Origin: Neptunicella marina
GTDB taxonomy: Bacteria > Pseudomonadota > Gammaproteobacteria > Enterobacterales > Alteromonadaceae
Direction: 5' to 3'
Length of the DNA stretch: 64,000 nucleotides
Assembly (NCBI RefSeq): GCF_014270035.1
Contig: NZ_JACNEP010000009.1
Span: 62,001-126,000, forward strand
Below, piece after piece: positions 17,894-27,730 of the stretch (positions are counted from its first letter, which is position 1; every line of letters begins with the position of its first letter). The notes under the pieces were generated by a model. That model saw only the letters and a program-made list of their open reading frames with translations. It ran no database searches and was not told where the DNA came from. Position numbers and translations under genes: made by a program.

Positions 17894-17951
17894 ACTGAAT
17901 AAAATTTATACATTTTTTGTAGTTTATTGATTTGTATAAATATTATTCAGT
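17894..17951. repeat. 19-bp inverted repeat upstream of hcp (candidate activator site)
   Basis: ACTGAATAAAATTTATACA at 17894-17912 pairs with its inverted copy at 17933-17951 with a single mismatch (18 of 19), across a 20-nt spacer. It abuts the -24 element of the candidate hcp promoter. A long, dyad-symmetric site beside a sigma54 promoter is what an enhancer-binding protein such as VasH would use, although such sites normally lie further upstream. A repressor operator is the alternative. Confidence 0.55.
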
Positions 17952-18046
17952 CAGGTGCTTTCAGATGATGTAATAAAGGTGTGCAAAAAAATGCGCATAG
18001 TATAAAAAGTGTACAGATTGTTGCATGGTTTCAATAAAACACAAGA

Positions 18047-19714
18047 TTAACTACTGAGACTATTTTGTGCAGAAAGAGTCGGTTGATTAGCTGATGTAAT
18101 AGCATAACGCTGCATTTTATCGATTAATGCCCTGCGGGATATGCCAAGACTGCGGGCGGTTTTTGTTTGATTGCCACCATTTTCTTCCAGCCGTCGCCGA
18201 ATTACTGATGATTCATAGCGGCCGACAACTGATTTTAGATTAGTGCTTTCCCCCAGAGCTAAAGACGTTGTATCGAAGCGATTTTGGGCTTGCAAAATTT
18301 CTGCCGGTAAGTGTTCCGGCAAAATAGTGGCATCGTTTTCACACATCAAAACGGTGCGTTCCAGAATGTTTTTTAGCTCGCGTACATTACCCGGATAATG
18401 GTAATGGTTGAGTAATTGCAGTGCAGCAGGAGACATTAATGAAATCTTTTTGTCGTATTGTTGTGAATACTGATTGAGAAAGTAGTTAATCAGTGCTGGC
18501 AGATCATCTCGTCTTAAGCGCAACGGCGGTAGTTCAATCGGAAATACATTTAAGCGGTAAAACAAATCTTCACGAAATGTACCTTTGTCTATTAACTCGG
18601 GCAGGCTGTGATGTGTGGCTGCAATGATGCGTATATCTACTTTAACGCTGCTTAATGCACCTAACGGACGTACTTCTCTTTCCTGAATCACCCGCAATAG
18701 TTTTGCCTGTAAATCCATCGGCATATCGCCAATTTCATCCAAAAACAGTGTGCCGCCGTTGGCATATTCAATTAAGCCTTTTTTATCGCGATCAGCCCCG
18801 CTAAACGCCCCTTTTTTATAGCCAAATAATTCGCCTTCCAACAAATTGGCCGGTAAGGCGGTACAGTTTTGTGCGACAAACTGCGCACTTTTACGTGCTC
18901 CGTTGTAATGAATCGCTTTGGCAATCAGTTCTTTGCCGGTGCCTGTTTCACCATTCAATAATACAGTGGCACTGGTATTTACAACTTTGGACATTAAATC
19001 AAATACCGTTTTCATTGATTTACACGTACCAATAATTTCACCAAATTGCGGCGCTTTAATTTGTTTACGCAGTGTCTGGTTTTCTTCGCTTAATTCACGG
19101 TTAGTTTTATCCAATAAAGCGATTAAACGATGATTATGTTCAATCAGTTGCATATTGTTGAGGGTAACCGCCGCTTGTGCTGCAAATGCCGAAACCAGGG
19201 TTTCCAGTTTGGTTGGAAAGGGTTTGTAATGTTTGCCATTTTTACTGACGTGATTGGTTAATTGCAGCACGCCTATGGTTTCTTCCAGATGGTTACGAAA
19301 TGGCACTGCCAATAGCGAACTGGTCTTATACTGGTTGATTTTGTCGTAATCGTAATACGGAGTTAAATCAAAACCACTGAACTGGTAAATATCGGCAATA
19401 TTCATCACTTTTCCGGTGAAAGCGCAATAACAAGTGATGTCCTGCATATTGCGTTTGCCTTGTTTAAACAGTTCTATTGCTTTGATCCCCTGTATTTCAC
19501 TTGCGATATGGGTGTTTTGACTAATCGGCTGATGCAAATAGCGTTTGGTTTTATCCAGAATAAAAATACGCCCGACCTCGGCTGAGGTTAGCCTGCGTGC
19601 TACATCGACAATACTGTGTAATAACGCATGACTATCCCGCTCGGTATTGAGCAAGGTCGTCAGGCGCAGCAGTTCTTCCATTATCTGCGTTGAGGAATGC
19701 TGTTCCGATAGCAT
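18047..19714 (-). CDS. vasH: Sigma54-dependent transcriptional activator (VasH-like) with GAF domain
   Basis: A 555-residue enhancer-binding protein that should activate sigma54 promoters of the T6SS, hcp in particular. A GAF sensor domain spans about residues 25-190. The AAA+ domain (about 224-460) has Walker A GETGTGKE (255-262) and Walker B GGTLFLDEIGDM, and the C-terminus is a Fis-type helix-turn-helix (NQTKTARSLGISRRALIDKMQRY region). The sigma54-contact loop, normally GAFTGA, reads GAFSGA at 302-307, a conservative Thr-to-Ser change that is well supported by the bases at 18802-18819. It starts 14 nt after the clpV stop, so it is probably in the main operon. No clear Shine-Dalgarno precedes the ATG. 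Confidence 0.92.
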   Translation of the reverse strand: MLSEQHSSTQIMEELLRLTTLLNTERDSHALLHSIVDVARRLTSAEVGRIFILDKTKRYLHQPISQNTHIASEIQGIKAIELFKQGKRNMQDITCYCAFTGKVMNIADIYQFSGFDLTPYYDYDKINQYKTSSLLAVPFRNHLEETIGVLQLTNHVSKNGKHYKPFPTKLETLVSAFAAQAAVTLNNMQLIEHNHRLIALLDKTNRELSEENQTLRKQIKAPQFGEIIGTCKSMKTVFDLMSKVVNTSATVLLNGETGTGKELIAKAIHYNGARKSAQFVAQNCTALPANLLEGELFGYKKGAFSGADRDKKGLIEYANGGTLFLDEIGDMPMDLQAKLLRVIQEREVRPLGALSSVKVDIRIIAATHHSLPELIDKGTFREDLFYRLNVFPIELPPLRLRRDDLPALINYFLNQYSQQYDKKISLMSPAALQLLNHYHYPGNVRELKNILERTVLMCENDATILPEHLPAEILQAQNRFDTTSLALGESTNLKSVVGRYESSVIRRRLEENGGNQTKTARSLGISRRALIDKMQRYAITSANQPTLSAQNSLSS

Positions 19715-19728
19715 AATTGAGTCCGTTT

Positions 19729-22359
19729 TTAACTAAATTGATAGGTAAATAATCCATCTTTACCTATATCGATATTCAGTTTTTGAGGTTGGGAGTCGTC
19801 GTGCATCATTTGCAATATATGCGTGGATATTTCGGGCAATAAGGTGCGGTTAATAATGTGATCAATATTACGTGCACCCGTTTCCACTTCCTTGCAGCGT
19901 TCAGCAATTTGGGCGACCACTGCATCGCTGTATTCGAGTACAATATCCTGACTGGCTTGCAAGCGTTTAACCACCTTATTGAGTTTAAGAACTACAATAT
20001 CTTTAAGAATATCGCCGACTAATGGATAAAAGGGCACAATTTGCATACGTGCGAGTAATGCCGGTTTAAAGTGATTACTCAAAATAGGACGAATGGCGCT
20101 GGTGATAACATCAACAGGCGGACGTTCATCACCTGCGCCCATCTGGGTTATGACATCTGTGGCCAGATTACTGGTCAGAATCACGATAGTATTTCTGAAA
20201 TCCACTAAACGGCCTTCGCTATCAGATAACATGCCTTTATCAAATACCTGATAGAACAGATTCATCACTTCCAAATCGGCCTTTTCAACTTCATCGAGTA
20301 ATACAACGGAATAAGGACGTTGTCTGACAGCTTCGGTTAACATGCCTCCTTCACCATAACCCACATAACCAGGAGGTGAGCCAATCAGGCGCGATACGCT
20401 GTGTTTTTCCTGAAATTCAGACATATTAATGGTCGTCATAAAGCGCTCGCCACCAAATAACTCATCAGCAATGGCCAGCGCCATTTCGGTTTTGCCTACC
20501 CCACTTGGGCCCACAAACAAGAATACCCCTAATGGTGTATCGGGGTTTTGTAATCCTGCTTTGGCAGAGCGAACCCCTTCATCCAGTGAGGTGATGGCGT
20601 GGTTCTGACCTTTGACTCTGGTACCCATATTGGTGGCGAATTCAAGAATGCGTTTTGATTCGTCACGTACCATGTTGCCCAGTGGCACACCTGTCCAGTC
20701 CGATATAACCTGCGCCACTGTTTCCGGGCTGGTTTCGTAATGTACCAGTTTGGTTCCGGCCTGCAGTGTTTCCAGTTCTTGAACGCAGTCATCAAGTTGT
20801 TGTTGTAATTGCGATGAATCCTGCTGTTCCGCTTTAGCCTGTTTTACCTGATCGCGTAACTCGAGTACTTTTAACGCCAGTTGTTGTTCCTGTTGCCATT
20901 TTTCCAGCGTGATTTGCAGCTGTTGCTCAATGCCGTTAATCACTTCATCCAGCTCGTTTATCTGTCCGTCGTCTGTGATAACGGCACTGGCAATATCGCG
21001 TGTGATGGCATCTTTCTGACGATTAAACATGGCGATTTGTTGTTGCATATCTTCGATTGCCGCCGGTTTGGATGACAAGCTGAGTTTTACCCTGGCGCTG
21101 GCGGTGTCGAGAACATCAACGGCTTTATCCGGTAACTGGCGACCGGTGATATAACGTTCTGCCATAAAGGCAGCAGATTCTATGGCATCATCACGTACAT
21201 AAACACCGTGTGCTTTTTCGTAAATATCTTTCAGTCCACGTAAGATGGTAATGGCCTGTTCGGCGGAAGGCTCATCCAGTTTTATATTCTGGAAACGTCG
21301 CGCCAGCGCAGGATCTTTATCTATGTATTTTTTATATTCAGAAAAGGTGGTGGCAGCGATGGTTCGCATTTCACCACGTGCCAGTGCCGGTTTTAAAATA
21401 TTGGCAGCATCGCCGGTGCCTGCTGCACCGCCAGCGCCAATTAAGGTATGTACCTCATCGATAAATAAGATAATCGGTTTAGGGGAAGATTTTACTTCAT
21501 CCATGACTTGTTTAAGGCGATTTTCGAATTCACCTTTTACGCTGGCGCCGGCCTGTAGTAATTGTAAATCGAGTGCAACCAGTTCCACTTCCTTTAAAAA
21601 GTCCGGTACATCACCATTGGCAATTTTAAGTGCCAGACCTTCAACCACCGCACTTTTACCTACCCCTGCTTCACCAACAACAATGGGATTGTTTTTACGT
21701 CTGCGACCCAGAATATCAATCATCTGGCGTATTTCATTGTCGCGACAAAAAATGGGATCAATTTCGTTATTTCTGGCAGCTTCTGTCAGGTTGTGAGCAA
21801 AACGTGCAAGTGCAGAATCTGCATTGTCAGTGGGAGAGCCTCCATTGCCTGCCGGTGCTGAAGAACTGTGTAACTGGCTGCTGGTTTCACTTGATCCGGC
21901 AACAATATCGTTAAAATGTAATCTGAGTTCGTCAGCGGATATTTTATCCAGTAAATCCATATACTGACCAAAACCATAGCGTCGACTATTTGCTAACAAG
22001 GTTGTGATCAGCATGCCTGATCGTATATTAGCGAATCCAAATTCGATCGAACCTAATAACCAGGCCTCCTGAATCCATTCCACTAGTAATGGAGAAAATA
22101 CCGGTTTGCCCGGATTTCCACCTTTAATCTCTTCCACTGCACGATTAATTTCGCGCTGTATGTGCGACAAATTAATGCCGAAATAATTAAGTATCTGCTG
22201 GAAATCTTTACTGGGATCTTCAAGTAGTACCAGCAGCATATGATCAATGGTCACTTCATAATGCCCGCGGGAAACGCAGACACCTGCCGCCGCCTCCAGC
22301 GAACGCTCCGTATAACTGCTGAGTTTTTTTATAAGAGGTTTGAGATCGACGTTTAACAT
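19729..22359 (-). CDS. tssH: ClpV (TssH) T6SS sheath-recycling AAA+ ATPase
   Basis: An 876-residue Clp/Hsp100 ATPase that disassembles the contracted TssB/TssC sheath. The N-terminal double Clp_N repeat is followed by two AAA+ modules. Module 1 has GEAGVGKSAVVE and ILFIDEVHTLIGAGG. Module 2 has GPSGVGKTEMALA and VVLLDEVEKADLEV. A coiled-coil middle region lies between them. The frame is open to 22395, but the ATG at 22359 has a strong AAGGAAG site and gives the family-typical start (MLNVDLKPLIKKLSSYTERSLE), leaving a 16-nt gap to tssG. It sits between baseplate genes and vasH, as in many T6SS operons. Confidence 0.96.
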   Translation of the reverse strand: MLNVDLKPLIKKLSSYTERSLEAAAGVCVSRGHYEVTIDHMLLVLLEDPSKDFQQILNYFGINLSHIQREINRAVEEIKGGNPGKPVFSPLLVEWIQEAWLLGSIEFGFANIRSGMLITTLLANSRRYGFGQYMDLLDKISADELRLHFNDIVAGSSETSSQLHSSSAPAGNGGSPTDNADSALARFAHNLTEAARNNEIDPIFCRDNEIRQMIDILGRRRKNNPIVVGEAGVGKSAVVEGLALKIANGDVPDFLKEVELVALDLQLLQAGASVKGEFENRLKQVMDEVKSSPKPIILFIDEVHTLIGAGGAAGTGDAANILKPALARGEMRTIAATTFSEYKKYIDKDPALARRFQNIKLDEPSAEQAITILRGLKDIYEKAHGVYVRDDAIESAAFMAERYITGRQLPDKAVDVLDTASARVKLSLSSKPAAIEDMQQQIAMFNRQKDAITRDIASAVITDDGQINELDEVINGIEQQLQITLEKWQQEQQLALKVLELRDQVKQAKAEQQDSSQLQQQLDDCVQELETLQAGTKLVHYETSPETVAQVISDWTGVPLGNMVRDESKRILEFATNMGTRVKGQNHAITSLDEGVRSAKAGLQNPDTPLGVFLFVGPSGVGKTEMALAIADELFGGERFMTTINMSEFQEKHSVSRLIGSPPGYVGYGEGGMLTEAVRQRPYSVVLLDEVEKADLEVMNLFYQVFDKGMLSDSEGRLVDFRNTIVILTSNLATDVITQMGAGDERPPVDVITSAIRPILSNHFKPALLARMQIVPFYPLVGDILKDIVVLKLNKVVKRLQASQDIVLEYSDAVVAQIAERCKEVETGARNIDHIINRTLLPEISTHILQMMHDDSQPQKLNIDIGKDGLFTYQFS

Positions 22360-22375
22360 AAAGCTTCCTTTTTGC

Positions 22376-23404
22376 TTAAATCGTAGTGTGGCCAAGGATG
22401 ACGGATTTGGTTTGGTGATTATGTTTACCCAGCCAGCTGGACCATCCCAGTCGACAGGGGGAGTTGTTCTTCAATGTTAAATCTGGTGTGTCCTGCTCGC
22501 GGAGTTTTAAGCCAATATCAAATGCCAGCGGGTCGCGCAGTAAATAGCGGATTAGCGCGATTAATTGCTCATATTCACCGTTGCCCGGTAAAAACTGATT
22601 AAATCGCGCAAAACTGAGTGGGCCGATCCATAACCTGAACTTACCGGACAGATTTTCAACCTGGGCACCTATGGTAATATCTTCACCCAGAGTACTCTGC
22701 TGTTTTCCTAAACAAACTTGCTGTTTTTCGGATATGTTTACTTTACGTGGTATAAATTCCTGCACTTCAACCGGTATGCGGCCAAAGTAATGTGAAATAA
22801 TACGACTGACCATGGCACCTGAGCGGTTTTGAGTTGCCAGCAACCCCATATTGGCTAGAAGTCGGTTTAATCTTGTAAGTGGCGGTGAATCAAGCTGTGT
22901 GACGTTTTTCAGGCCAATCAAAGCAAATAACCAGTTAGACACCGGATCGGTTAAACCACTTTTGATGTGCTCAAACAGTAAATATTTAGCCTGAATACGG
23001 TAGTGCAGCGAAATAATGCGATGATGAAAGACATCGAGAAAATCGCGTCGGTTACTCTCGTTATCTGCATGCTGAATAATCGCTTCGGTGTAAAAAGCCG
23101 GTAGTGGTGATGTTGCGCCATACAAGCCTAAAAAGTTGATATCCATGCGATAGATAACATCACCATGCTGGCGTGAAATCGCTTTTAATTGTTTTATATC
23201 TGCACTGGCAAAGCCCAGACTGGCATAAGGTCTGAAACGAATTGATTCGTTGTTACAAGGGCCATAACGCCCAACAGACATTGTGTCCTGTTGCGCATTT
23301 GCCTGTTCAAGCAGTTTTACTGCCTGATAAAAGCTAAATCGCTGCGGATGCTGCAGCAAATAGCTGATTACAGGATATTTTGCAGGCCCATCTTGAGCGG
23401 CCAT
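22376..23404 (-). CDS. tssG: TssG baseplate subunit
   Basis: A 342-residue T6SS baseplate wedge protein (VasB/ImpH family). Motifs seen include PQRFSFYQAVKLLEQ near the start, a FLGLYGATSPLPAFYTE segment that is highly conserved in the family, FLDVFHHRIISLHYR, and a C-terminal LGWSSWLG. TssG with two TssF and TssE forms the wedge that surrounds VgrG. The start overlaps the tssF 3' end by 37 nt, which suggests translational coupling and fixed stoichiometry. Length and position are normal. Confidence 0.95.
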   Translation of the reverse strand: MAAQDGPAKYPVISYLLQHPQRFSFYQAVKLLEQANAQQDTMSVGRYGPCNNESIRFRPYASLGFASADIKQLKAISRQHGDVIYRMDINFLGLYGATSPLPAFYTEAIIQHADNESNRRDFLDVFHHRIISLHYRIQAKYLLFEHIKSGLTDPVSNWLFALIGLKNVTQLDSPPLTRLNRLLANMGLLATQNRSGAMVSRIISHYFGRIPVEVQEFIPRKVNISEKQQVCLGKQQSTLGEDITIGAQVENLSGKFRLWIGPLSFARFNQFLPGNGEYEQLIALIRYLLRDPLAFDIGLKLREQDTPDLTLKNNSPCRLGWSSWLGKHNHQTKSVILGHTTI

Positions 23405-25128
23405 GTGTAAGTCTCTCCTTTTTCTTCACCGACGACTGTTAACTGATGGAATGAATTAATACTGGTATACAAACTAAAAAATTTATCCAGCACACTGGCG
23501 AACAGGTACATATCTCCCTCTGAGGTGAAATGACTTTCTTTGATTAATATGTGAATACTGAGACCACGAATGGGGTGTCCCTTGATCAATCTGTCTTCGG
23601 TCGTTACATCAATATTGCTGATACCTTGTAGCTTAAGTTGTAACTGACGTTCTGCCTGACGGTCTGACATGGCTTTAAAATCATAGGCAGCAATTAAATT
23701 TCGTAACATTTGAATGTTGGTCAGACTGCTGTAATTGAGCGACATGTTAGAAATAAGTTGCCATTGCAAGTCTTCATCAAGTGGTGGATAGACGGTCGCG
23801 CTGGTCGAGGTGATATTGCTGAAGGTAACAAATTCCGGCGAACTGGCGGTGGGTATTTTGATATCTCCAACTTTAAGCTTTTCCGGTAAATGGCGGTTGG
23901 TGCAGGTTAGTTCTACCGATACAATTTCCCTGTTTAATTGATCATGGCGTGTTTTTTGCCCACCAAAAGCAATATAGGTTTCTACTCTGCGATCACTTGC
24001 ACCGCTTTTTAAACGTTTGTGGTAATGGCCGATACTATCTACCTGGCTTTCTTCATGTTCAAACGTGTGCACGGGTGTATATACCCGTGACTGGGCAACA
24101 CCCTGTACCTTACTTTCAACTTTATCGATTGAATACACATCAAAGTGAGTGGAATTGCGTCCATTGGGACGGATCCGGTATTCCATGCTGGTATGGTCAA
24201 TTCGAATGGGATCGGCGTCTCGCTTGAATACATTGATTACTGGTGTGGTATGTAAACGAAAATTGTTTTTACTGATGCGAACGTGCTCATCAATAAAGCG
24301 TTCAAATACAAATTGCAGACTGAAGCTATTGCCGTTGCCAGCTTGTTTTAACGTGCCAAGCTTGCCGATATCCAGATACAAGAACTTGTCCTGTAAAATA
24401 AAATAGTCCTGCAATAGTCGATAACCAGGAAATACCTGCTCTGAATAATCCATTAGTGATTCATTCAAGGCAAAACCCACGGGAGTAACAGCAGTTGTGC
24501 CTATATTGATACCATCATTCAGAGGATTATCGCCTGAGGCGGATACTATTAATTTGCTCAAATAGCGTCGGATCCACAAATAAAGGGTTTGGGTTATCAC
24601 GGGGTCGCCATGTAAAAACAGGCGAATATTATCCAGATTTATTTGGGCTAAAGAGGTGCCTGAGTGAAGTTGAAAATCGAGTGTCAGATAGGAGTTTTTG
24701 GCGTCGTGTTTGATACTTGCCTGGGTAATCTCGAGCGGGCTGATGTCCACATCGTAACAAGTACGAAAACGGCAGCTTGTGCCTTCAACGGGTATGCTAT
24801 CCAACTCTGTTCCCTGCTTGATTTGTCGTGATTCGGTTAAGGCGTTAGCGACAGGTTTAAATTCAACAATCGACATACTGGGAATGGGACGTAAATAATG
24901 AGGCCACATCATTTCTATCATGCTGTGGGTCAGTTCAGGCAACTGATCATTCAGCTTTTGGCTTAAGCGTGAGGTTAAAAAAGAAAAACCTTCCAGCAGA
25001 CGCTCCACATCCGGATCACTGCCACGTTCGGCTAGAAAGGGGGCCAGTTGAGGGTTGGCCTCGCTAAACTCCTTACCCAGATCGCGTAAATAAGACAGTT
25101 CTTCCTGAAAGTACTTATTAAAACTCAC
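23368..25128 (-). CDS. tssF: TssF baseplate subunit
   Basis: A 586-residue T6SS baseplate protein (VasA/ImpG family). The N-terminus (FNKYFQEELSYLRDLGKEFSEANPQLAPFL) is diagnostic, followed by DPDVERLLEGFSFLTSRLSQKL and MWPHYLRPIPSMSIVEF. The C-terminal RPIRGLSIHILIKE-like and FFSLYTSINSFHQL segments also match. It forms the wedge core with TssG and TssE. It follows tssE directly (1 nt between stop and start) and overlaps tssG, so the three wedge genes are tightly packed. Confidence 0.96.
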   Translation of the reverse strand: MSFNKYFQEELSYLRDLGKEFSEANPQLAPFLAERGSDPDVERLLEGFSFLTSRLSQKLNDQLPELTHSMIEMMWPHYLRPIPSMSIVEFKPVANALTESRQIKQGTELDSIPVEGTSCRFRTCYDVDISPLEITQASIKHDAKNSYLTLDFQLHSGTSLAQINLDNIRLFLHGDPVITQTLYLWIRRYLSKLIVSASGDNPLNDGINIGTTAVTPVGFALNESLMDYSEQVFPGYRLLQDYFILQDKFLYLDIGKLGTLKQAGNGNSFSLQFVFERFIDEHVRISKNNFRLHTTPVINVFKRDADPIRIDHTSMEYRIRPNGRNSTHFDVYSIDKVESKVQGVAQSRVYTPVHTFEHEESQVDSIGHYHKRLKSGASDRRVETYIAFGGQKTRHDQLNREIVSVELTCTNRHLPEKLKVGDIKIPTASSPEFVTFSNITSTSATVYPPLDEDLQWQLISNMSLNYSSLTNIQMLRNLIAAYDFKAMSDRQAERQLQLKLQGISNIDVTTEDRLIKGHPIRGLSIHILIKESHFTSEGDMYLFASVLDKFFSLYTSINSFHQLTVVGEEKGETYTWPLKMGLQNIL

Positions 25129-25129
25129 A

Positions 25130-25546
25130 TCAATTCCTTATTTTCACCGAACCACTGTCTCCAACCACAGTCTCAAAGGCGATGGGCAGGGTCTCGTCTT
25201 CCAGTTGAAGCTCGGCTTTAATTTGAAAAAATAGTTCCAGTGGATGGTTGGGATCGGCAATATGAGTGACGGATACTCTTTTTAGCCGCGGCTCATACTG
25301 GCGGATTGCATCCCTGATCACGTTGCGTATGACTTTAATTGCATTGGGAAAGTCACGGATAATGTCATTAAAATCTGGCATGCCATAGTCATCCAGCGTC
25401 ATTACACTCCCCTGACGAACATTAAACATATTCGACAAGTGTCTGGTAATAGAATCCGATACTTTGCCAGGGTCTACATTCAGACTGCGACTATCCTGTG
25501 GTTGGGGATCGTCTATGCGCTCAAGCAGACTTTTTTCGAAAATCAT
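25130..25546 (-). CDS. tssE: TssE gp25-like baseplate protein
   Basis: A 138-residue gp25-like protein, the small wedge subunit that nucleates sheath polymerisation on the baseplate. Family hallmarks are the SLLERI start, the central YGMPDFND element, and the terminal LRRVSV-like (RLKRVSVTHI) and ELQLEDETLPIAFETVV strands. Length is typical. It lies between the sheath gene tssC (81-nt gap) and tssF (1 nt). No other function is likely. Confidence 0.93.
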   Translation of the reverse strand: MIFEKSLLERIDDPQPQDSRSLNVDPGKVSDSITRHLSNMFNVRQGSVMTLDDYGMPDFNDIIRDFPNAIKVIRNVIRDAIRQYEPRLKRVSVTHIADPNHPLELFFQIKAELQLEDETLPIAFETVVGDSGSVKIRN

Positions 25547-25627
25547 CGTGTTGGTGCCTTTTATTCATATCAAAACAGTTGTTGGGGCTTAAACCAGTCC
25601 ATGTTTTGCCCCAACAAAAGGCAGGAG

Positions 25628-27109
25628 TTATGATTTATCGAGTTTGCCAACCAGTGACAGATCGAAACTGGCACCCATATATTTAAAGTGAGGGCGTACT
25701 GACATTGAGACCCTGTACCAACCGGGATCACCATCCACGTCAGACACTTCAATACTGGCAGCACGTAGCGGTCGGCGTCCGCGAACCTCAGCGGAAGGAT
25801 TATCCTGATCGGATACAAACTGTTTGATCCAGGTATTCAGTTCGCGATTCAAATCGCTTTTTTCTTTCCAGCTACCAATTTGTTCGCGCTGTAATACTTT
25901 GATGTAGTGTGCGAGACGACAAGTGACAAACAGATACGGTAACTGCCCACCCAGTTTGTAGTTGGTCTCTGCGGCCTTCCCTTCTGCACTGTTTCCAAAG
26001 AATTTGGGTTTCTGGCAGGAGTTGGCGGAGAAGAAAGAGGCATTATCTGTACCTTTACGCATGGTCAGGGAAATAAAGCCTTGTTCTGCAAGCTCATATT
26101 CACGTCTGTCAGATACCAATACCTCTGTGGGGATTTTAGTTTCAATATCTCCCATGGATTCAAAGGTATGAAGTGGTAAATCATCCACAGAGCCACCGCT
26201 TTGCGGACCAATAATGTTCGGACACCAGCGGTACTTGGCAAAGCTGTCTGCCAGCCGTGTGGCAAATGCAAAAGAGGTATTGCCCCAAAGATAATCGTTG
26301 TGGCTGTCCTTAACGTTTTCTTCATAGTTGAAGGCTTTGACCGGGCTGCTGTTTTCACCATAAGGTAATCGCAGTAAGAAACGCGGACAGGTCAGGCCGA
26401 CATAACGGGAGTCTTCGCTTTCACGGAAACCACGCCATTTTGCATATTGTGGACCTTCAAACAGGCTATCTAAGTCCTTAAGACCGGGTAAATCCTGATA
26501 ATCATCAATACCAAAAAATTCTGCACCTGCAGCGGCAATGAAAGGGGCATGCGCCATTGCAGCAACACTGGCTGTGTATTGCAGTAGTTTGACGTCCTGA
26601 GCACCCGGACCAAAATCATAGTTGGCGATCATGGCTCCAATCGGGTTACCACCGAACTGACCATATTCGGCAATATAACAGTGCTGATAGAGACCTGATT
26701 TAACCACTTCGGGACTGTCTTCGAAATCCTCCAGCAACTCGTCTTTGCTGACACTAAGCAATTCAAGTTTAATGTTTTCACGGAAGTTGGTTTTATCCAC
26801 AACATATTTAAGTCCGCGCCAGGCCGATTCCAGTTTTTGCACGTCTTTGTGGTGCAGTATCTGATCTACCTGAACACTGAGCTTTTCGTCTATGCTGGCA
26901 ATCATTTGATCGACAATCGCCTTGTTTACTTTTTCGCCCTGATTGCGTGGTGATAACATTTCGGAGATCAGGGCTTCTACACCACGTTTGGCAACCGAAT
27001 AACCTTCATCGGAAGGTTTCATTCTGGTTTCCGTCATGATTTGACTTAGCAATCCGGACTCAACTTCGGTTGCTTCTGTTCCTTCTACGCTTTGTTCTAA
27101 TTCAGACAT
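25628..27109 (-). CDS. tssC: TssC (VipB) large sheath protein
   Basis: A 493-residue T6SS contractile-sheath subunit. With TssB it polymerises around the Hcp tube and contracts to fire the spike. Conserved blocks include ESAWRGLKYVVD, GQFGGNPIGAMIANYDFG, FIAAAGAEFFG, CPRFLLRLPYG, and a C-terminal GDPGWYRVSMSVRPHFKYMG. The open frame extends to a TTG at 27121, but ATG at 27109 with GGAG at 7 nt is the natural start. It follows tssB by 39 nt and matches the family length. Confidence 0.97.
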   Translation of the reverse strand: MSELEQSVEGTEATEVESGLLSQIMTETRMKPSDEGYSVAKRGVEALISEMLSPRNQGEKVNKAIVDQMIASIDEKLSVQVDQILHHKDVQKLESAWRGLKYVVDKTNFRENIKLELLSVSKDELLEDFEDSPEVVKSGLYQHCYIAEYGQFGGNPIGAMIANYDFGPGAQDVKLLQYTASVAAMAHAPFIAAAGAEFFGIDDYQDLPGLKDLDSLFEGPQYAKWRGFRESEDSRYVGLTCPRFLLRLPYGENSSPVKAFNYEENVKDSHNDYLWGNTSFAFATRLADSFAKYRWCPNIIGPQSGGSVDDLPLHTFESMGDIETKIPTEVLVSDRREYELAEQGFISLTMRKGTDNASFFSANSCQKPKFFGNSAEGKAAETNYKLGGQLPYLFVTCRLAHYIKVLQREQIGSWKEKSDLNRELNTWIKQFVSDQDNPSAEVRGRRPLRAASIEVSDVDGDPGWYRVSMSVRPHFKYMGASFDLSLVGKLDKS

Positions 27110-27148
27110 GGTTATCTCCAAAATATCATCAAGCGGCGCCCATCCTGC

Positions 27149-27649
27149 TTAGGCATCCGTGTCTGTGTTATTAAGTTTGAGTTCGGCCAGCAGTTTGTTA
27201 CGGGCTTCTTCATCAGTGAGGGCTTCTTCAAGCTTTTTGCGAAAGGCGGGCACATTGCCAAGTGGGCCCTTTAAAGCGGTGAGGGCTTCACGCATTTCAA
27301 GCATTTGGTTCAGTTCGGGAACCTGACGCACAACGTTTTCCGGCTCAAAATCCTTAAGGTTTTTAAACTTAAGGTTTAACGCCATTTCGGCATCGTCTTC
27401 ACCGGTAAGTTTGTTATCAACCAGTACATCCAGTGAAAGGTTTTGCCCTTCCATTACTTTGTTGAAATTGTCTTTATCAACACTAATCGGTGTGCGTTCT
27501 TCCACCGGCGTGTCGTCATTCCTGAGGGTATAATCACCCATCATCAGGAGTTTGAGAGGTAATTCAACTTCTTCCTGCGCGTCGCCAGTCGCTGGTGAAT
27601 ACTTAATATTGACTCTCTCTTTCGGGGCAACGGATCCTTCTTTCGCCAT
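27149..27649 (-). CDS. tssB: TssB (VipA) small sheath protein
   Basis: A 166-residue sheath protein that pairs with TssC. The family start SVAPKERVNIKYSPATGDAQEEVELPLKLLMMGDYT is easily recognised, followed by TPISVDKDNFNKVMEGQNLSLD and the LKNLKDFEPENVVRQVPELNQML segment, which contains the helix recognised by ClpV in relatives. It stands directly upstream of tssC, the usual order. The 81-nt gap to tssA holds its ribosome site. Confidence 0.97.
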   Translation of the reverse strand: MAKEGSVAPKERVNIKYSPATGDAQEEVELPLKLLMMGDYTLRNDDTPVEERTPISVDKDNFNKVMEGQNLSLDVLVDNKLTGEDDAEMALNLKFKNLKDFEPENVVRQVPELNQMLEMREALTALKGPLGNVPAFRKKLEEALTDEEARNKLLAELKLNNTDTDA

Positions 27650-27730
27650 TTCTTTATCCTTTATGGTTAAAAAACAAACAACACTTTACACCTCTTTGAC
27701 TGCAGGTCAATTATTGACCAGTTTTGGATC

